Source: Engraulis encrasicolus
Taxonomy: Eukaryota > Chordata > Actinopteri > Clupeiformes > Engraulidae
Direction of reading: 5' to 3'
NCBI RefSeq assembly: GCF_034702125.1
Contig: NC_085876.1
Coordinates: 17,479,014-17,543,013, forward strand
Length of the DNA: 64,000 nucleotides
Part shown: in pieces, positions 32,551-45,632 of the stretch
How the letters are laid out: each line of letters starts with the position of its first letter
Position numbering within the stretch: the first letter of the stretch is position 1
The notes under the pieces: model-generated
Database searches by the model: none
Seen by the model: the letters and a program-made list of their open reading frames with translations, nothing else
What the model was told of the DNA's origin: nothing
Program-made: the position numbers and the translations under genes

Positions 32551-35500
32551 ATGTCAGATTTCAAAGTTGGAAGTCTTGTTTGCGTGTGGGCCGTTGCAGG
32601 TAGGCAACTTTTTTAACCATTTAATCACTTGGCTACTTCAGATCACACTCAAATAAGACTTACTTCAGAGAATCGTACTGCCGTGAACTTAATGTTAACT
32701 GACAATACGATGTGGTTGATCAAGTAGTGCACAGATATAGAGTAGATTACAAGATAATGCAATAAATAATATAATACAATAGATACAGACTCAGAGGAAC
32801 TAGTTGAGAATCAATCATGTAAAATAGTAATCCATCACCAATCCATAAAATGAGACATTTGCAGTAGATGCTGCAAAATGTACACGTGTGAATATCACAC
32901 AAACAGCCACAGCTACATGCAGTTAACTCATCATAACAAGACATTGGTTATTTATTCATCCAAGATGAAGAAACTAATCTAACAATAAATTCACTTGTCG
33001 GTTGAGATAAAATAAACAGCAAAACACTGTAAAAAAAACCTTGAGTCTTCAGAATCTTGAGCCATTGACAAGGATTTTTTTCAGGAAACTCTGGTAAATT
33101 ATTTGAAGAATTGATTGGGATAAAAGATGAAAGATGTCTGATATAAAATTAAGATTTTCATTTTTCTTACAAATGCACAGAATATTCAGGTTTCAAAAAG
33201 GGTGACATAATAGGCAGGCTAAAATTTGTTTTGGTCATTATGCTGCCAAATTCTGGAACCAGCTATCTATTGAAATTAGAACTTCTTCCACTGTGGCCTT
33301 TATTTAGAAAATAAATTAAGCTTTATTTTCATCTGCCGTTGATTAATTTGTAGGATTGATATGATTACAGTGAATAATACCATTCACAATTTTCAATTAT
33401 AGCCTCATGCTGCTGTGTAAATCAACGCCTACAGTTTGCAATTTAACACCTACCTTCATCTTTTCAGGTCTTTTTTATATTTGTAGTGTCTCTGAAATAT
33501 GGTGTGTATGGGATATATATTTTTTGTGCATCCACTGCTGCTGCAGATAATTGGTGTTGACTGACATTTGAAAGGACAGATTTGCACCAAATGTGCGCTG
33601 ATGCTCTACGATTGGTACAGGAGCTGATTATATTTTGGAAGAGAAGGTTTTCAACATGGCCAACTTTTTGTTTCGCCAATAACTTTTGAACAGGTGCACA
33701 GATTGGCACCAAATCGAACACCCCATAATAAGTACAGCAAGTTGTTGAATTTGGGAGATTAGCTCTCATTATGACTTATAAGATAGCCAGCTTTTTGTTT
33801 GTGTGATGACTTTTGAAAGGGTGGAGTGATTTGCACCTAATTTTGGTAACGGGTAAAGGAATTGACTGAATTTTGAAGGTAGCCAAATTTAAAGATGGAC
33901 GAATATTGTTTGGATTTACACCAAAATTGTGTCAACACTCCATAATATAATAGCTACGGGAACTGATAGCCTACAATTTTGGAGGCCAACACCTTCAAGA
34001 TGGCCGACTTTGCACCAAATCTTGTGTCCTTACAGAACATGAACCGCTTACATTTTGGATGCTGATATGGTCAAAATGGCAGTAGCTTGTGCTAATACCT
34101 GAGGTTTAAGGCATTTCTACAACATCTTAAATGTGCGCATAGGCAAAGTTTTTCAAGCACATTGAATAACAACATGATAATGAGTTATACAAATACTTTT
34201 ATTGACAATCACAATTATTAAAGTCAAGGTGACAAGGTGAAATGTTTCAGCACTTGTGTAAATGAATAACATTCTCTAGCCCTAACCTGTCAGTAAAGAA
34301 ATGGTTTTTGAGGGGGAAAAAAACATTAAAAAAATATAAGTTAAACACAGTAAGACTGTGGCACCTCTGTGGGCCCATCATGGAAAGCATTTCTGAAGGC
34401 CCAACGTCTTGTGTTCCATAGGGGCACACTTGGGTGAGTTCCGACATTCATCTGTCTGTCTGTGACCCAGTGGCTGTAACAGGTGGAGTGGACATCATCC
34501 AGTTTCCCGCCCTGGTCCGGAGCCGTGTTGGGAGGACAGTCAGCCTCTACTGCCAGCTGACAGCCATAGACTCGCACTGTTACACCGTCGCCTGGATGAA
34601 GCTGCACCGCTGGAGCAACACGCTGGCCGTCTACAAAACAGACGGAGGGAAGGAGAGCGGACGGAAGAAGTCATGCCGAGTTGACATCACCAATCCAACC
34701 ACGGAAGATTCTGGAACATACTATTGTGCTGTGGTGGATCAGGAACGACAGGAAAGACTGGTGATGGGCAACGGAACGACAGTTATCATTGAGAGTATGT
34801 AACCCATGGTTGTGCGGTTATTCTGGCCCAAGGTCCAAAATATTAACCAATAATAAGAAATAATATACGCTGACATACTGTAACTTGTGGGTTATTTTAT
34901 TCCTGGGCATTGTACTAAAATGTGTTTAAATGAGTATGTCTTCAGTAGCTGTCTCCCTGGTACAGACTTTGCATAGGCTTATGCACAAAGTATACTAAAA
35001 GATGAAATATTAATGTAAGTTATGTAATAAAACCTGTATTATATACAATACAATAGTATAGGCCTACAGTATTTTTTTTATTTATTTATTATGGCTGTAC
35101 ATGACTGCATCAATATTACACAACTATAATATTATTATTAATAATCACAAAATGTATTATTTTTATACAGGTAATCCCTCTTCCTCAGTTGAAATTGCAT
35201 TGACTGTCCACCGCAAAAACAATTCACTTGCTGTCCTCACCTGCCTGGTCACGGGCATCCACCCATCCATTGGACGCGTGTTTTGGGTCCTGGACGATGG
35301 AGATAGAGAGGAGAGTGGCCACTCGGAAGCCATCTGGACCAATAGCAGCAGCCCATCAGTTGCTATGGTTACAAGGAACCAACTAGCTGTTTCTCTCCCA
35401 GAGGTCATGGAGCGGACCTACACTTGTGTTGTGCACTACGCACACAACAACACACTCCACAGAAGTCTTTCCTTGAATGGTAGGTCAGTTGTGTTGGATA

Positions 35501-36620
35501 GGGTGAAATTTTTTTTTTAATTATTATTATTATAGCTGATATGTGGTCAAATAGAATGCTCCTTTCTGATTGCCTGGTATGGATTCATTTCATAGAACAT
35601 ATTCATTCATATAGAACCGTCTAACCAGAGAGACACAGTACAGTAATACAGTAATACTCTTAGAATTTCTGGTCCAACTATGGAGATTAATTAAGTTCAT
35701 GTCTTAAGTTTAAGCACCATTCCACAGCAATGTTCCATAGAAATGTAACTAAATGGTTTTCCAAAATTACCAAATTTACTAAACAAGACATATGTAAGTG
35801 GGATAGTAGCCTTTGAGTCATACATACTTATACAATTGAATTAATTAACTTGGCCGATTATGCCACCATTACACGACACTACCGCAGGTATTCATTAGTT
35901 ATTGGGCTCTGCCAGTGTTGGTTTCGTCAAATGTGGTGCCTGCTGTCTATTACATAGAAAATGTTGATATGAAGCTGAACATAAGCTTAAGCCCATTAAT
36001 GCACACCGTACCTCCAGTGGCACGCTGTAATAGACATTGAAAAATTGACTACCATAGTACTACAATACTATGACGTAACACAGCGCCTTTAGTAATGCAC
36101 TACGACTTGGTCATTGCCATTCTGGTAACAACAAATTTATAACGCTGTGTCTTAACGGGTTAAGGTGGTTAACAGTGAACCAAATAAAATAGCTGTCCTT
36201 GGATTTTTTTCAACTGGGTGGCTTTTAAAACCCCATTTGTCATCTTTTGTATTCATTTTGCCTGTGAGTAAATGGCACATTCACTTCTATACCAGATCCC
36301 CAGAGGACGTGCTACGCCACTACCAGTCTACCTCGAACGATGGCAGTTGTATCGACACTTCTGCTGCAGATGTTGATGGTCGCAATGGCACAGTGTTTCA
36401 AGAAGTTGAAAAAAATAAACAGGGAACAGGTCAATATTTCCAGATGAAGTTTACAATACATTACAAATACATGCTTGTGCCATGAAAAAAATACCTTACT
36501 AAATACATTTATTTTACATTTTTATCCCTACAGGAGGTTAACAGGCCGGTAGTAAACAGGAGGCAGAAAGGGTCACAGAACTGGATAAAGGACGACCAAG
36601 TATATGACTTTGAGAGTTAA
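32551..36620 (+). CDS. VC4: germline VJ-C1 IgSF receptor with a longer cytoplasmic tail
   Basis: Exons: leader 32551-32599 (49 bp, phase 1, as in VC1 and VC2), V 34471-34794, C 35171-35479, transmembrane 36296-36429, tail 36534-36620. The sum is 903 bp, 300 residues. The last junction is phase 0 with a weak donor (GTCAAT). The V domain has VSLYCQL, TVAWMKL, EDSGTYYC and a J-like MGNGTTVII. The C domain has LTCLVTGIHP, RVFWVLD and ERTYTCVVHYA, the closest fit in the cluster to the C1 signature C-x-V-x-H. The membrane exon has a Cys (QRTC), an uncharged hydrophobic segment, then a Lys-rich stop-transfer (FKKLKK). The tail ends in DDQVYDFES, with one Tyr that does not fit a strict ITIM. A polyadenylation signal AATAAA lies at 36691. 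The leader assignment rests on length, phase and position. Confidence 0.76.
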
Positions 36621-37618
36621 CGCTACTACACCAGAGGTGGGCAAACTCAGGCAAAGGGACCACATGCAGCCCGCTGAGCCATTTCATCTCAATAAAGACA
36701 GCTTCTAAATCCTAGACTAATGGTAGCCTTTATGTCCATGTGCTGTTTGGGCATGATTTGAAAAGGGTAGGCTGGAGGATCAACTGTGACTGTGTTATCA
36801 TTTTCTTATTATATATGAAATATGTTTCCTGTACCACGTAAATGGCTTTAGGGACGTACCAGTTTAAATCCATCGAATTGTGAAATGGGCTGTGTACACA
36901 CGGAAAAATAGTGCACGGCTCAGCCCACCGTACAGCTCAGGCAAACATTTCACCACTGCAATATTACAATTATCATGAGCATGAGCTGTGTCTCCATCTA
37001 CTGCAGTAACATCATACTACAGCAATACAGCACGCTATGAACTGAATAATAATAATAATAATAATAGTAATAATAATAATAAAACAATCAATGAAAAGGC
37101 AAATACATAAACAGCCAACAGTCAAACCAGGGGGCATACTAAGAACAGGTTAAGTGATAAACCAGGCTTAGTTGATAAACCTGTTAATTGATATACCAGC
37201 AGGTATCATTTAGTTAAGAGAATTAGGACTCTAGGTGTAACTTGTTGCGCACTGCGTCCCCCTCCGGGACGCGAACTTACCACCATGTCTATGAGAGTCA
37301 CAGTACAATACCGCTGGACCAAGAGAATTTTCTCCTGGTGAAAAGGCATTGACACTGTATGAGGCTTTGGGAGGGAGGTTTTACTAACGTTCCACACCAA
37401 CTCTGCTAGTTAGCCTCCGTTACACAGGCTCTTCTATTAGATGATTTACCTCTACCACAAGTTTAACCAGAGAAATTAGAATACAGGGAGAACCATTGTA
37501 GCCAGTTAGCTTTGCATACATACTGCAGTTCCTATGGAGTGTCCACTAGTTGGCGAGCGTCGGTAAGTCCTTCATGTGGGAAAATGTATGGAATGGAAAG
37601 GGGAACCCATATGCTAAA

Positions 37619-38384
37619 CCAGGGGTGTCAAACATACGGCCCGCGGGCCGCATCCGGCCCGCCAGAGGGTTCCATCCGGCCCGGATGTAAAAAAAAATAA
37701 ATAAAAAAAAAAAAAAAAATTTTTTTTTTTTTTTTTTTAAACTTTTTTTTTTTTTTTCAATGAAATAACCGAAATGCGCAATTACGCAATTACGGGGCAA
37801 AATCGATACCTGCATGACATTAACCCAATGGTCCCTCTGTTATACTGTATATATGTAGTAAAGTGCACATCACACTTCTATCATAAATGGTGAATTTGTA
37901 CTGTAACAGGCATTTGATAAAGCTCATATATTATAGACCTCATATATAGAGATAACATGTTAATACTTCTTATTCGTATTGTATTGGTATCGGTTGTAAT
38001 TAAATAATAAATATAATTGGATTTGTATTGGTTCCTATTAAGCTGAAATTGGAAACGGGATGTTAGAATGCGTGAAAATGCAGGAAATGACATCTAAGAA
38101 ATACAAAATTTTCTGGGGGAAACCCCCAGACCCCCTGCCAAAATGAACTGTCCCATATTTAATTAATTGAAAGTTGGCAATGAATGAATGAAGTCAAGGA
38201 AATTTTGCATAGGATTATCAGTATTACATTGCTTTCTACATATTCAACACACTTAAAACGTGATAGTACTGAACACTAATCCTCTGCTTTACTTTTTTTT
38301 TGGCGATGATGTTAGTAATGCGGCCCGCTTGAGGTCCACATGGCTTGTATGCGGCCCCCGGACCAAAATGAGTTTGACACCCAT
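37619..38384. mobile_element. hAT-type nonautonomous element, 766 bp
   Basis: Starts CCAGGGGTGTCAAAC with CCCGCGGGCC just inside, and ends GTTTGACACCC. The perfect 8-bp duplication ATGCTAAA flanks it (37611-37618 and 38385-38392). No transposase ORF is seen. Confidence 0.85.
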
Positions 38385-39179
38385 ATGCTAAATACATTGC
38401 TACTGCGATTTCCAGTCACAAATATCATCAACAAAACATTCCTTGTAAGCACTATGACTGGTGTTTAACAATAGGCTGTATTGACGAATCGATCAGGTGT
38501 GTAGTTTTACAGCAGGTTAGAAGATTTTGACCTGTACTCGCTAGCATCCCGCTAATGTTTATGGGTTTGGCCTCACAAAAATTGAGCTTTGTGTGACCCA
38601 GTATATAATAATTTAGTGGCGCAAAATAATCGCAACGCTACTCAAATGAGGTCTTATTATTTCTAGCTTCAAACTGAATATTAATATTTCAGGACAAAAA
38701 AAATTAAAAATCACAAAAATTATTTAATGGTAGAAAACTCCATTGACACCCATTCATTTTGCACTTAGGTAGGATTAGGGTTAGTCCGTTGTGGCTAGTA
38801 CAGTAGCTAGTTCTGTGAGTGAACACCCCCTGGTTTAACTCAACCTTGGTTTCCTACCGAACCAGCTTCTTCGTATAGCCTACCCCCAGGTGTAAACTCA
38901 AACAAACAGCCATTGGTCCACCTGCGAGCTCTGCATGGAAGAATATCCCTCCTTGTCCCAGTAGGTTTATTGTCTTGCTCTGGATGGCTGCCCCAAACGA
39001 ACCTGGTCAAGACTAGCGTATTGCACTTCCTGGAAATAAATGTATGTAATTAACATACTACGGCAAGTGACACTGTATATATATTGATAAATATTATTAC
39101 ATATTAATTAATTCATAAATATCAATCAATAAATGAAACACATTAAACGTAATCAAACATTACTGTATAATAGACGCTA

Positions 39180-39184
39180 TACAG

Positions 39185-39248
<64 letters not shown>

Positions 39249-39249
39249 G

Positions 39250-39304
<55 letters not shown>

Positions 39305-39305
39305 G
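39180..39305. repeat. Compound TA / CA microsatellite
   Basis: (TA)n, then (CA)n, then a long (TA)n and a short (CA)n. Confidence 0.95.
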
Positions 39306-39769
39306 TATACACTTTGCATATACAGCGTCTGTTTTACAGTAATGTTTGATTAAGTTTAATGTGTTAAATTTAAGCTCCATGCAAAATATGATTTCTACGT
39401 ACCGCTTGTGATGATCTGATCTCATGTGGTCCATGATTACCTTGGGGAAGGTACACAGTGTTAGTTGGTGTTCAGATGAAAACAGTTTACACAGATGCAC
39501 AGTACTTACACCGATAGACAGGATATACAGATGCACTTACACAGATATACAGGATACACAGATGCACAGTACTTACTTTACAGGAAAACAACAGATTGTG
39601 GTCAACATGTACCGGTACTTGATGCAACACTCATATTCTAATAGAAATTAAGAGGCAATTTAACTGCAACCCACAAAATTAAAGAGTGTGTTGTGATTAG
39701 GAGGCCAATTTCTTAGCATTACATTGCATTACACTTATAGCTGACGCTTTTATCCATAGTGGCTTACTG

Positions 39770-42111
39770 TTATGACAGGGGATCGGTAACAGTCATTGTT
39801 AGGCTTCCATTCTGTCTTAAATAAATAACATTCCTTGTCATATACTTACTGGAGTTTGTTCTTCTGTTGTCAGCTGCCTGTGCATTTCTATGGCTCTGGC
39901 GGCCTGTGGCATAAACGACAGTCAGAAATGTTCTCGGCAAAGTCACTGATGTTAGTTTGGAGGATTTGAACCAGGTGAAGTGCTTTGAACAACACACACA
40001 ATATACCAAATGCATGTCCATTATTTGCTTAACACTTAACTCACTGCTGTTCCTATTTTCAACATAATTTTAGTCAAACCCTTTCATACACTTACCTTAA
40101 TGCAAAAAGATATATAACCAGTTAATAATGTGCAGCTTTCTACCAATGGGACGCAGTAATAGTAGTTGAAAATATTTACAGTATGACTGTGATTAAACAG
40201 AGCCTAATACAGTCTGACTTGGTGTTTATAACAAGGACCATAACCGTCTTAATGGATTAAATGTCATTTTTGGTAACCGTTTCTAGATCTCAGCAATATA
40301 TATATATATTTTTTTTTTTAACTTGTTTTTATTTTACCTAATTTTACCTATTTTTACATTTTAACAAACATTACAGCTCTCAGCATATAAGCATCATACT
40401 GTATATAATCTGGCCTTTGGCTATTCCTTTCCTGGACATTGTAATGGCTGATGAATGATACTTACTCTGTAGAAGAAGCACAGCAGTTATGGTGGCCATG
40501 ACGATGGCAAAGATTCCTGAGCACAAGATTCCATACATGAGATATGATGACTGGCTGCTATCTGCATCTGGACATCAAGAGAAAGTTGGCATGTCAGTTA
40601 CAATTTGGAAGTCAGTGCATCAGCACATTTACTTGATTTAATCGCCAAAGTAAAAGTTTTTAATTGACATAAATCTTCTATTTCTAAATCTACTGGAAAA
40701 AAATAAGTGTCCAGTGAACCATTTTTGGAAATTTAGAATAGAAACTGACCTTTTGAAACCAAGATTGTGAAAGCATTTGAAAACCCCTTCTGAAAGGATA
40801 TCGGGGAGGAAACAAAGATTTTGTACTTGATTTTAAAAATATTAACCTACGTTGGAGGGTTTCTGAGATGCTTCCCAAAAAAATAAAAATAAAATAAAAG
40901 GTGTTGACATTTTTTTAAGTGCCACACTTAGTGTCAAGTGCAACGCTTTAGAAATTTAGAGAAGAAAAGGTGATATTTCAAACTGAGGCTGCGCATTTGA
41001 AAACCTTTCTCGAAAGAATAGGCCCTATTGAAGAAGGTTTTGTACTTGATTTAAAAAATAGCAACTTACATTGAAGGGTTTCTGAGATGTTTCCCCCTCT
41101 GAATTTCACCAGACACGTGCACTCGACACCGGCCTGCCAATCTGAGCGCGGCAGTCGGAACAAGCTCTGCTGAATTCTCTCTAGTCCAGTAGGATTCTTG
41201 TTGTCTGACCAGACGGATTCCATCTTCCCAAGTTGTTCTTCTCCATCTACCATCCAGAAGAAGTGGACCTCGGATGCGGTCAAACCCATTGCTCTGCAGA
41301 TGAAGGATACAGAGTCTTTTTCACTGTCCCATGGTGATGTGAGAAGTTCCATGGAGACATTCACTTTGTCTGAAAAAGATTGATATGCCTGTTATATTTC
41401 ATTGTGTTGGTTTGGTATATTTCTAGTAAGACAATCATACCATTAGCATTTCACAAATCACTGTCACCCATTTCTGTCCTTCCTCTCTTTTCTGGTTAGT
41501 CTTTAGGGATTCTAATTCTTTGAGTCTTATGAATATATAGGACCATATTATTATTTTTCTAAATTCAACATACAATTCTGACTTACCAGAGACAATGACA
41601 CGGGATCCATTTCCAAAAGATGGGAATTGACTTGGCGTCATCAAACAATAATACATGCCAGAATCTGTCATGGTTGCACTTGGGATTATTACTTCACACA
41701 TTTTGCCAGTCTGACGGTCTTTTTTAAAGATGACAGCCTCCATCTTCCCAGATGTTGGATGAATCTTGAACCAGCTCACTTTATAGCAATATATCTTATC
41801 TGGGACTTCTGTGCAGTCACACCACAGTGATACTGGTTGACCGACCATCACCTCCACTTTACCAGGATTCTGAATCAAAGTCTCCGACATACCATGAGAT
41901 GCTGAAAAATCAGAAAACAATTATCCAATTAGCTGATTCACCCAATCACAATAAAGATCCAAACACACCGTTTTAGAAAGTAAAACAATTATTATACTGC
42001 AACATTACATTTCTTTTTTAAAAGAAAAAGAAGAAGACATCCCAACAATGTATAAGAACACGATGAAAACTTACTCTTCAAAGCGTAAAATAGAAGCGTC
42101 CAGATCAACAT
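39770..42111 (-). CDS. VC5: germline VJ-C1 IgSF receptor, 3' end uncertain
   Basis: Exons on the minus strand: leader 42075-42111 (MLIWTLLFYALK), V 41587-41901, C 41070-41369, transmembrane 40466-40567, tail 39850-39903. Junctions are phase 1 with good GTAAGT donors. The V domain has VSLWCDC, KVSWFKI, TDSGMYYC and a J-like FGNGSRVIV. The C domain has SFICRAMGL, VHFFWMV and SDWQAGVECTCLVKF. The hydrophobic segment follows SSQSSYLMYGILC. The tail exon reads SRQSHRNAQAADNRRTNS. I could not find the next exon with confidence. Reading through its donor reaches a stop at 39770-39772 and gives 295 residues. It belongs to the same subfamily as VC6 and VC7. A duplicated fragment of the C-exon 3' end lies downstream at about 40854-40875. 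Confidence 0.75.
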
Positions 42112-42671
42112 GTTTGCTCAGCCTGTACGGTTGATGTTTCCCATTCAGTGTCCTGGTTGATCTTGAAGTCTCTACCCTTAGCTTGTTGTGGTTTCATCGC
42201 TCACTTGTGTTTACAGGAAATCATAGATGGATTTGGTAAAACTAAGATCTGTCCATAACACATAAATTGTATTTAAAATACTTCACAACTTAATTTACTG
42301 CAGATCTTCACTGACTGGTTTAAAAAGGGGAAAACCTTTTTGATTATCTGTCCTCAGAACCAACAAGAATGCCAAATTAGAACGTAAACACATTGCTTTG
42401 CAGTAACGCTAAATGTTGTCTATGTACCTGAAAAATAATCCCCAAATGTTGGCTGAATGGTTAGTTGAATGTCGTGGCTTTTACGCCGAATGTATGATCT
42501 TCGTTATGTACACAGAAGCACACAGACTCAGTATCAAAGGCCAAGCTGAAGATGGTTGAGAAGGTCAAACATGTTTGTTCTTTAAGACTCAAGAGATGCT
42601 CAACTATGCTTTGATTCTGCTCATTGCCCTTGGTTTCGATCTAACCGCATTGAGGCAGAGATAGGCAAAGA

Positions 42672-42873
42672 ACAGGGCTGGACTGGCCATCTGATACCGG
42701 GTATTTCCCGGTGGGCCCCTTCACCCTTGTGGGCCCCTATTTTCAGAAATGTATATTTATTTTTTTCTTTACATATTTCTGAAAATAGGGGCCCACAAGG
42801 GTGCGCTGGCCCACCGGAGATTCAGTTCTGCACTGCTAATTATGAGGCCCTATTTCTCCCCCAGTCCAGCTCT
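42672..42873. mobile_element. Palindromic MITE with perfect 8-bp target duplication
   Basis: Begins ACAGGGCTGGACTGG and ends CCAGTCCAGCTCT, with a strong internal palindrome of GGGCCCCTATTTTCAGAAAT. GGCAAAGA flanks both ends (42664-42671 and 42874-42881). Confidence 0.88.
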
Positions 42874-44306
42874 GGCAAAGAAAGACATCAACAGTAAAAG
42901 TCCCATGCAGGTAACATACAAGAAAGAGGGGCCACTGAGGCCTCACTGGAGGCCCACCCAAATGCACTGCTTGTTCCAGGCACACTGTTGCTCTGGCCAG
43001 ACAACCACACTGCTACTTCACCTCAACACTTGAAACACAAGTGAAGAATCCCTTTTTTAACTTCGCCCACGGCTACAGTTTCACAATGACTAAAAGTCTT
43101 GAAAGAGTGCTATAACATGCAGTGCATTTGTATAAGATGGTGAGCTCACCATTACTTAAAAAAAAATTATACCGCCGTCAAGGAGGTTATATTTCCGCGT
43201 TGATTCGTCTGTCTGTCTGTCTTTCTGTTTGTTTGTCTGTTTGGCAGTAGGATAACTCAAAACATGTATGCACAGACTTGGACAAAATTTTGTGGAGTTG
43301 TTGGAAATGACAAAAGGAACAATTGATTAAATTCTGATGGTGATCCAGATCACGATCCGGAACCAGGATTTTTAAAAGAAGATTCTTCATCATTGCGGGA
43401 TAGAGCGAATTTTGACATTCCAGTTTCTAACCCCACAAGAAAAAGGCAGAAAGACTTGAAAAAAATGTGTGTAACATTATCAAATGTTCTATCAAACAGC
43501 TTCCTTGGTGGAGGTCTGCACTTACACACATGGAATGCAGCTCATGGTTCACAAACCCTTGCTTGGACCTCTCGAATCCTCAAAATGGAAACAGGGTGAA
43601 ACTAATTGCACTAGCTTTGTACATGGCCTGTCCCAGATCGAAATGCTCTTTTGACCATACTGGGGTTGCAGTGTGAAAATACCTTAAGTGAATTCCTATT
43701 CGCCCTACTATATTGGCTGTAGAAGTGAATATACAAGGAATTGTAAAAGTAAGGCCACTATAAATCTAATGAAATCAATGTTTTGTGTTAGACACGTTGT
43801 GGGTGGTTTCTGATATAATCAAAATGATACCCTTAGCGCCAGGGGCGGATTAAGAAATGATGGCCCCCTGGGCCAGACACTGTCTTGGCCCCCCCATACC
43901 CCCCCACAAAATGCACCTTGACCCTGCTAATCAGACATGCTAAGAAAACTACACACAGTGCTCATGTATAGTGTGTGCGCACCGCAACACATTTTTTGGC
44001 AGGGGCTGCTGTTGGTGGGTAGACAATTTGTGTAGGGGGTGTGGGGGCCCTCCCCATGAACATTTTGTATTTTTTAGATGCGATTTCCTGCATTCTTATC
44101 AATTTCAGGGCAAGGAATGGCAAATCCCATCTGACTCACTCCCTCAAATTTGAGATGCTGAGATGACAAAATTACTGTCACATGGCCTCGCATGTGATGC
44201 TATGCTGAGATTACTATCCATCAGTCATTATGACTGAAAGCCCAAAAGCGCAACTTTAAATGCTGAATCCACCAAACAGTAGGTAGGCCTACACACAAGT
44301 CATTAT

Positions 44307-44667
44307 GGTAACACTTTATAATAATGTTCCTTAGTAAAGACTCAGTAAATAATTAACTAATGATGAATAAAACATTAACAAATGTTTTTATTATTAACTA
44401 AGCTTTATTAATGCTTTATAAAATATCTACAAATGATATATTCAAGATTTTACACACCTTATAACAGACTATTTTATTCATTTACAAGCAACTTGTAAAT
44501 GTTTGATAAATATGAAATATTAACATAACATTTCCTAGTCATTTACAAGCATTTGTTTACATTTCCTAATCATTTACAAACGTTTGTTAATGTTTTGTTC
44601 ATCAATAGTTAATTATTTATTAAGTCTTTATAATGCTTTTTTGCATCCATTATTCTAAAGTGTTACC
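44307..44667. mobile_element. MITE (GGTAACACTTTA family), present only in duplication unit A
   Basis: TIRs GGTAACACTTTATAATAATG and the complement of CATTATTCTAAAGTGTTACC. Flanks GTCATTAT and GTCATTTT match the empty site GTCATTTT in unit B (about 49034). Confidence 0.88.
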
Positions 44668-45367
44668 GTCATTTTTATAGCAACCACAATCAATGGTAGC
44701 AACTCATGAAATCAAATCATTGGAAAGATAATTATTGTAAAGGTAGTTTTGAAGGCTGGGTTGGCTTGTGGCAATGGGGCCAAGTTGGCCTGGCCTCTTG
44801 GGGTCTTGGCCCTTTGACCCCCTTGAGACCCCCCACATTTGTTCATTGTACACTATATTGGCTGGCACATGAAGCATCTTGGAAAGATTATTATTGCGAA
44901 GAGGGTTTTGAAGACCGGTTTGGGTCGTGGCTGAGGGACCATGCTGGCCTGGCGCCTTGGGACCTCTGGCCCACTGTGGGTCGAGGCCATGGGGCCAAGT
45001 TGGCCTGGCCTCTTGGGGCCTTGGCCCTTTGGCCCCCTTGGGCCCCCGGACCTGGCTTGGCCTAGGGACTATACCAGGACATTGTACACTATATTGGCTG
45101 GCACGTGAAGCAACTTGGAAAGATTAGTATTGCAAATATGGTTTTGAAGGCCAATTTGGGTCGTGGCCGCGGGGCCAAGTTGGCCTGGCCCCTTGGGCCT
45201 CTGGCCCCCTGGGCCTGGGCCCGGTAGGCCCGTTCATTAATCCACCCCTGCTTAGCGCAGAGGTTATGTTATAACCCTACTGTCAAAAAAATTTTAATGG
45301 CTATGTCTTAATATGTTACTTAAGGCTCTCTGTAATGTCATAGCAATGCTGTTGGTTATGATGTAGT

Positions 45368-45632
45368 GGTAACACTTTATTTTAGGGATACATCTATAAG
45401 CACTAATACATACAATGTTCCTGTATAAGTAACTTGTAAGGCAAAATCAAACATTTGTTAGGCATGTATTCACAAATGTCTTGTTCATGCACAATAAGGA
45501 ATTTATTACCAATTTAACCTTAGTAAGGACCTAGTAGCATTTGCTTAGTACATGCCTTACAAGGTACTTATGCAGGCATTAACATTGTATGTATTAGTGC
45601 TAATAGATGTATCCCTAAAATAAAGTGTTACC
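45368..45632. mobile_element. MITE (GGTAACACTTTA family), unit A copy
   Basis: TIRs GGTAACACTTTATTTTAGGG and its complement. The perfect 8-bp duplication GATGTAGT lies on both sides (45360-45367 and 45633-45640). A related copy of the host repeat at about 61665 lacks the insertion. Confidence 0.92.

Larger units (their letters stand above)
36621..39769. other. Interval between the converging VC4 and VC5 genes
   Basis: It contains an AATAAA signal for VC4 (36691), a 766-bp hAT-type element (37619-38384), a TA/CA microsatellite (about 39180-39305) and AT-rich DNA. A missing last exon of VC5 may lie in 39300-39770; I could not assign it. Confidence 0.55.

Noticed and set aside
39400..39660. A last exon for VC5 such as one starting near 39640 (minus)
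   Set aside because: One candidate reads YECCIKYRY in the right phase, but its donor is out of phase and no relative shares it.
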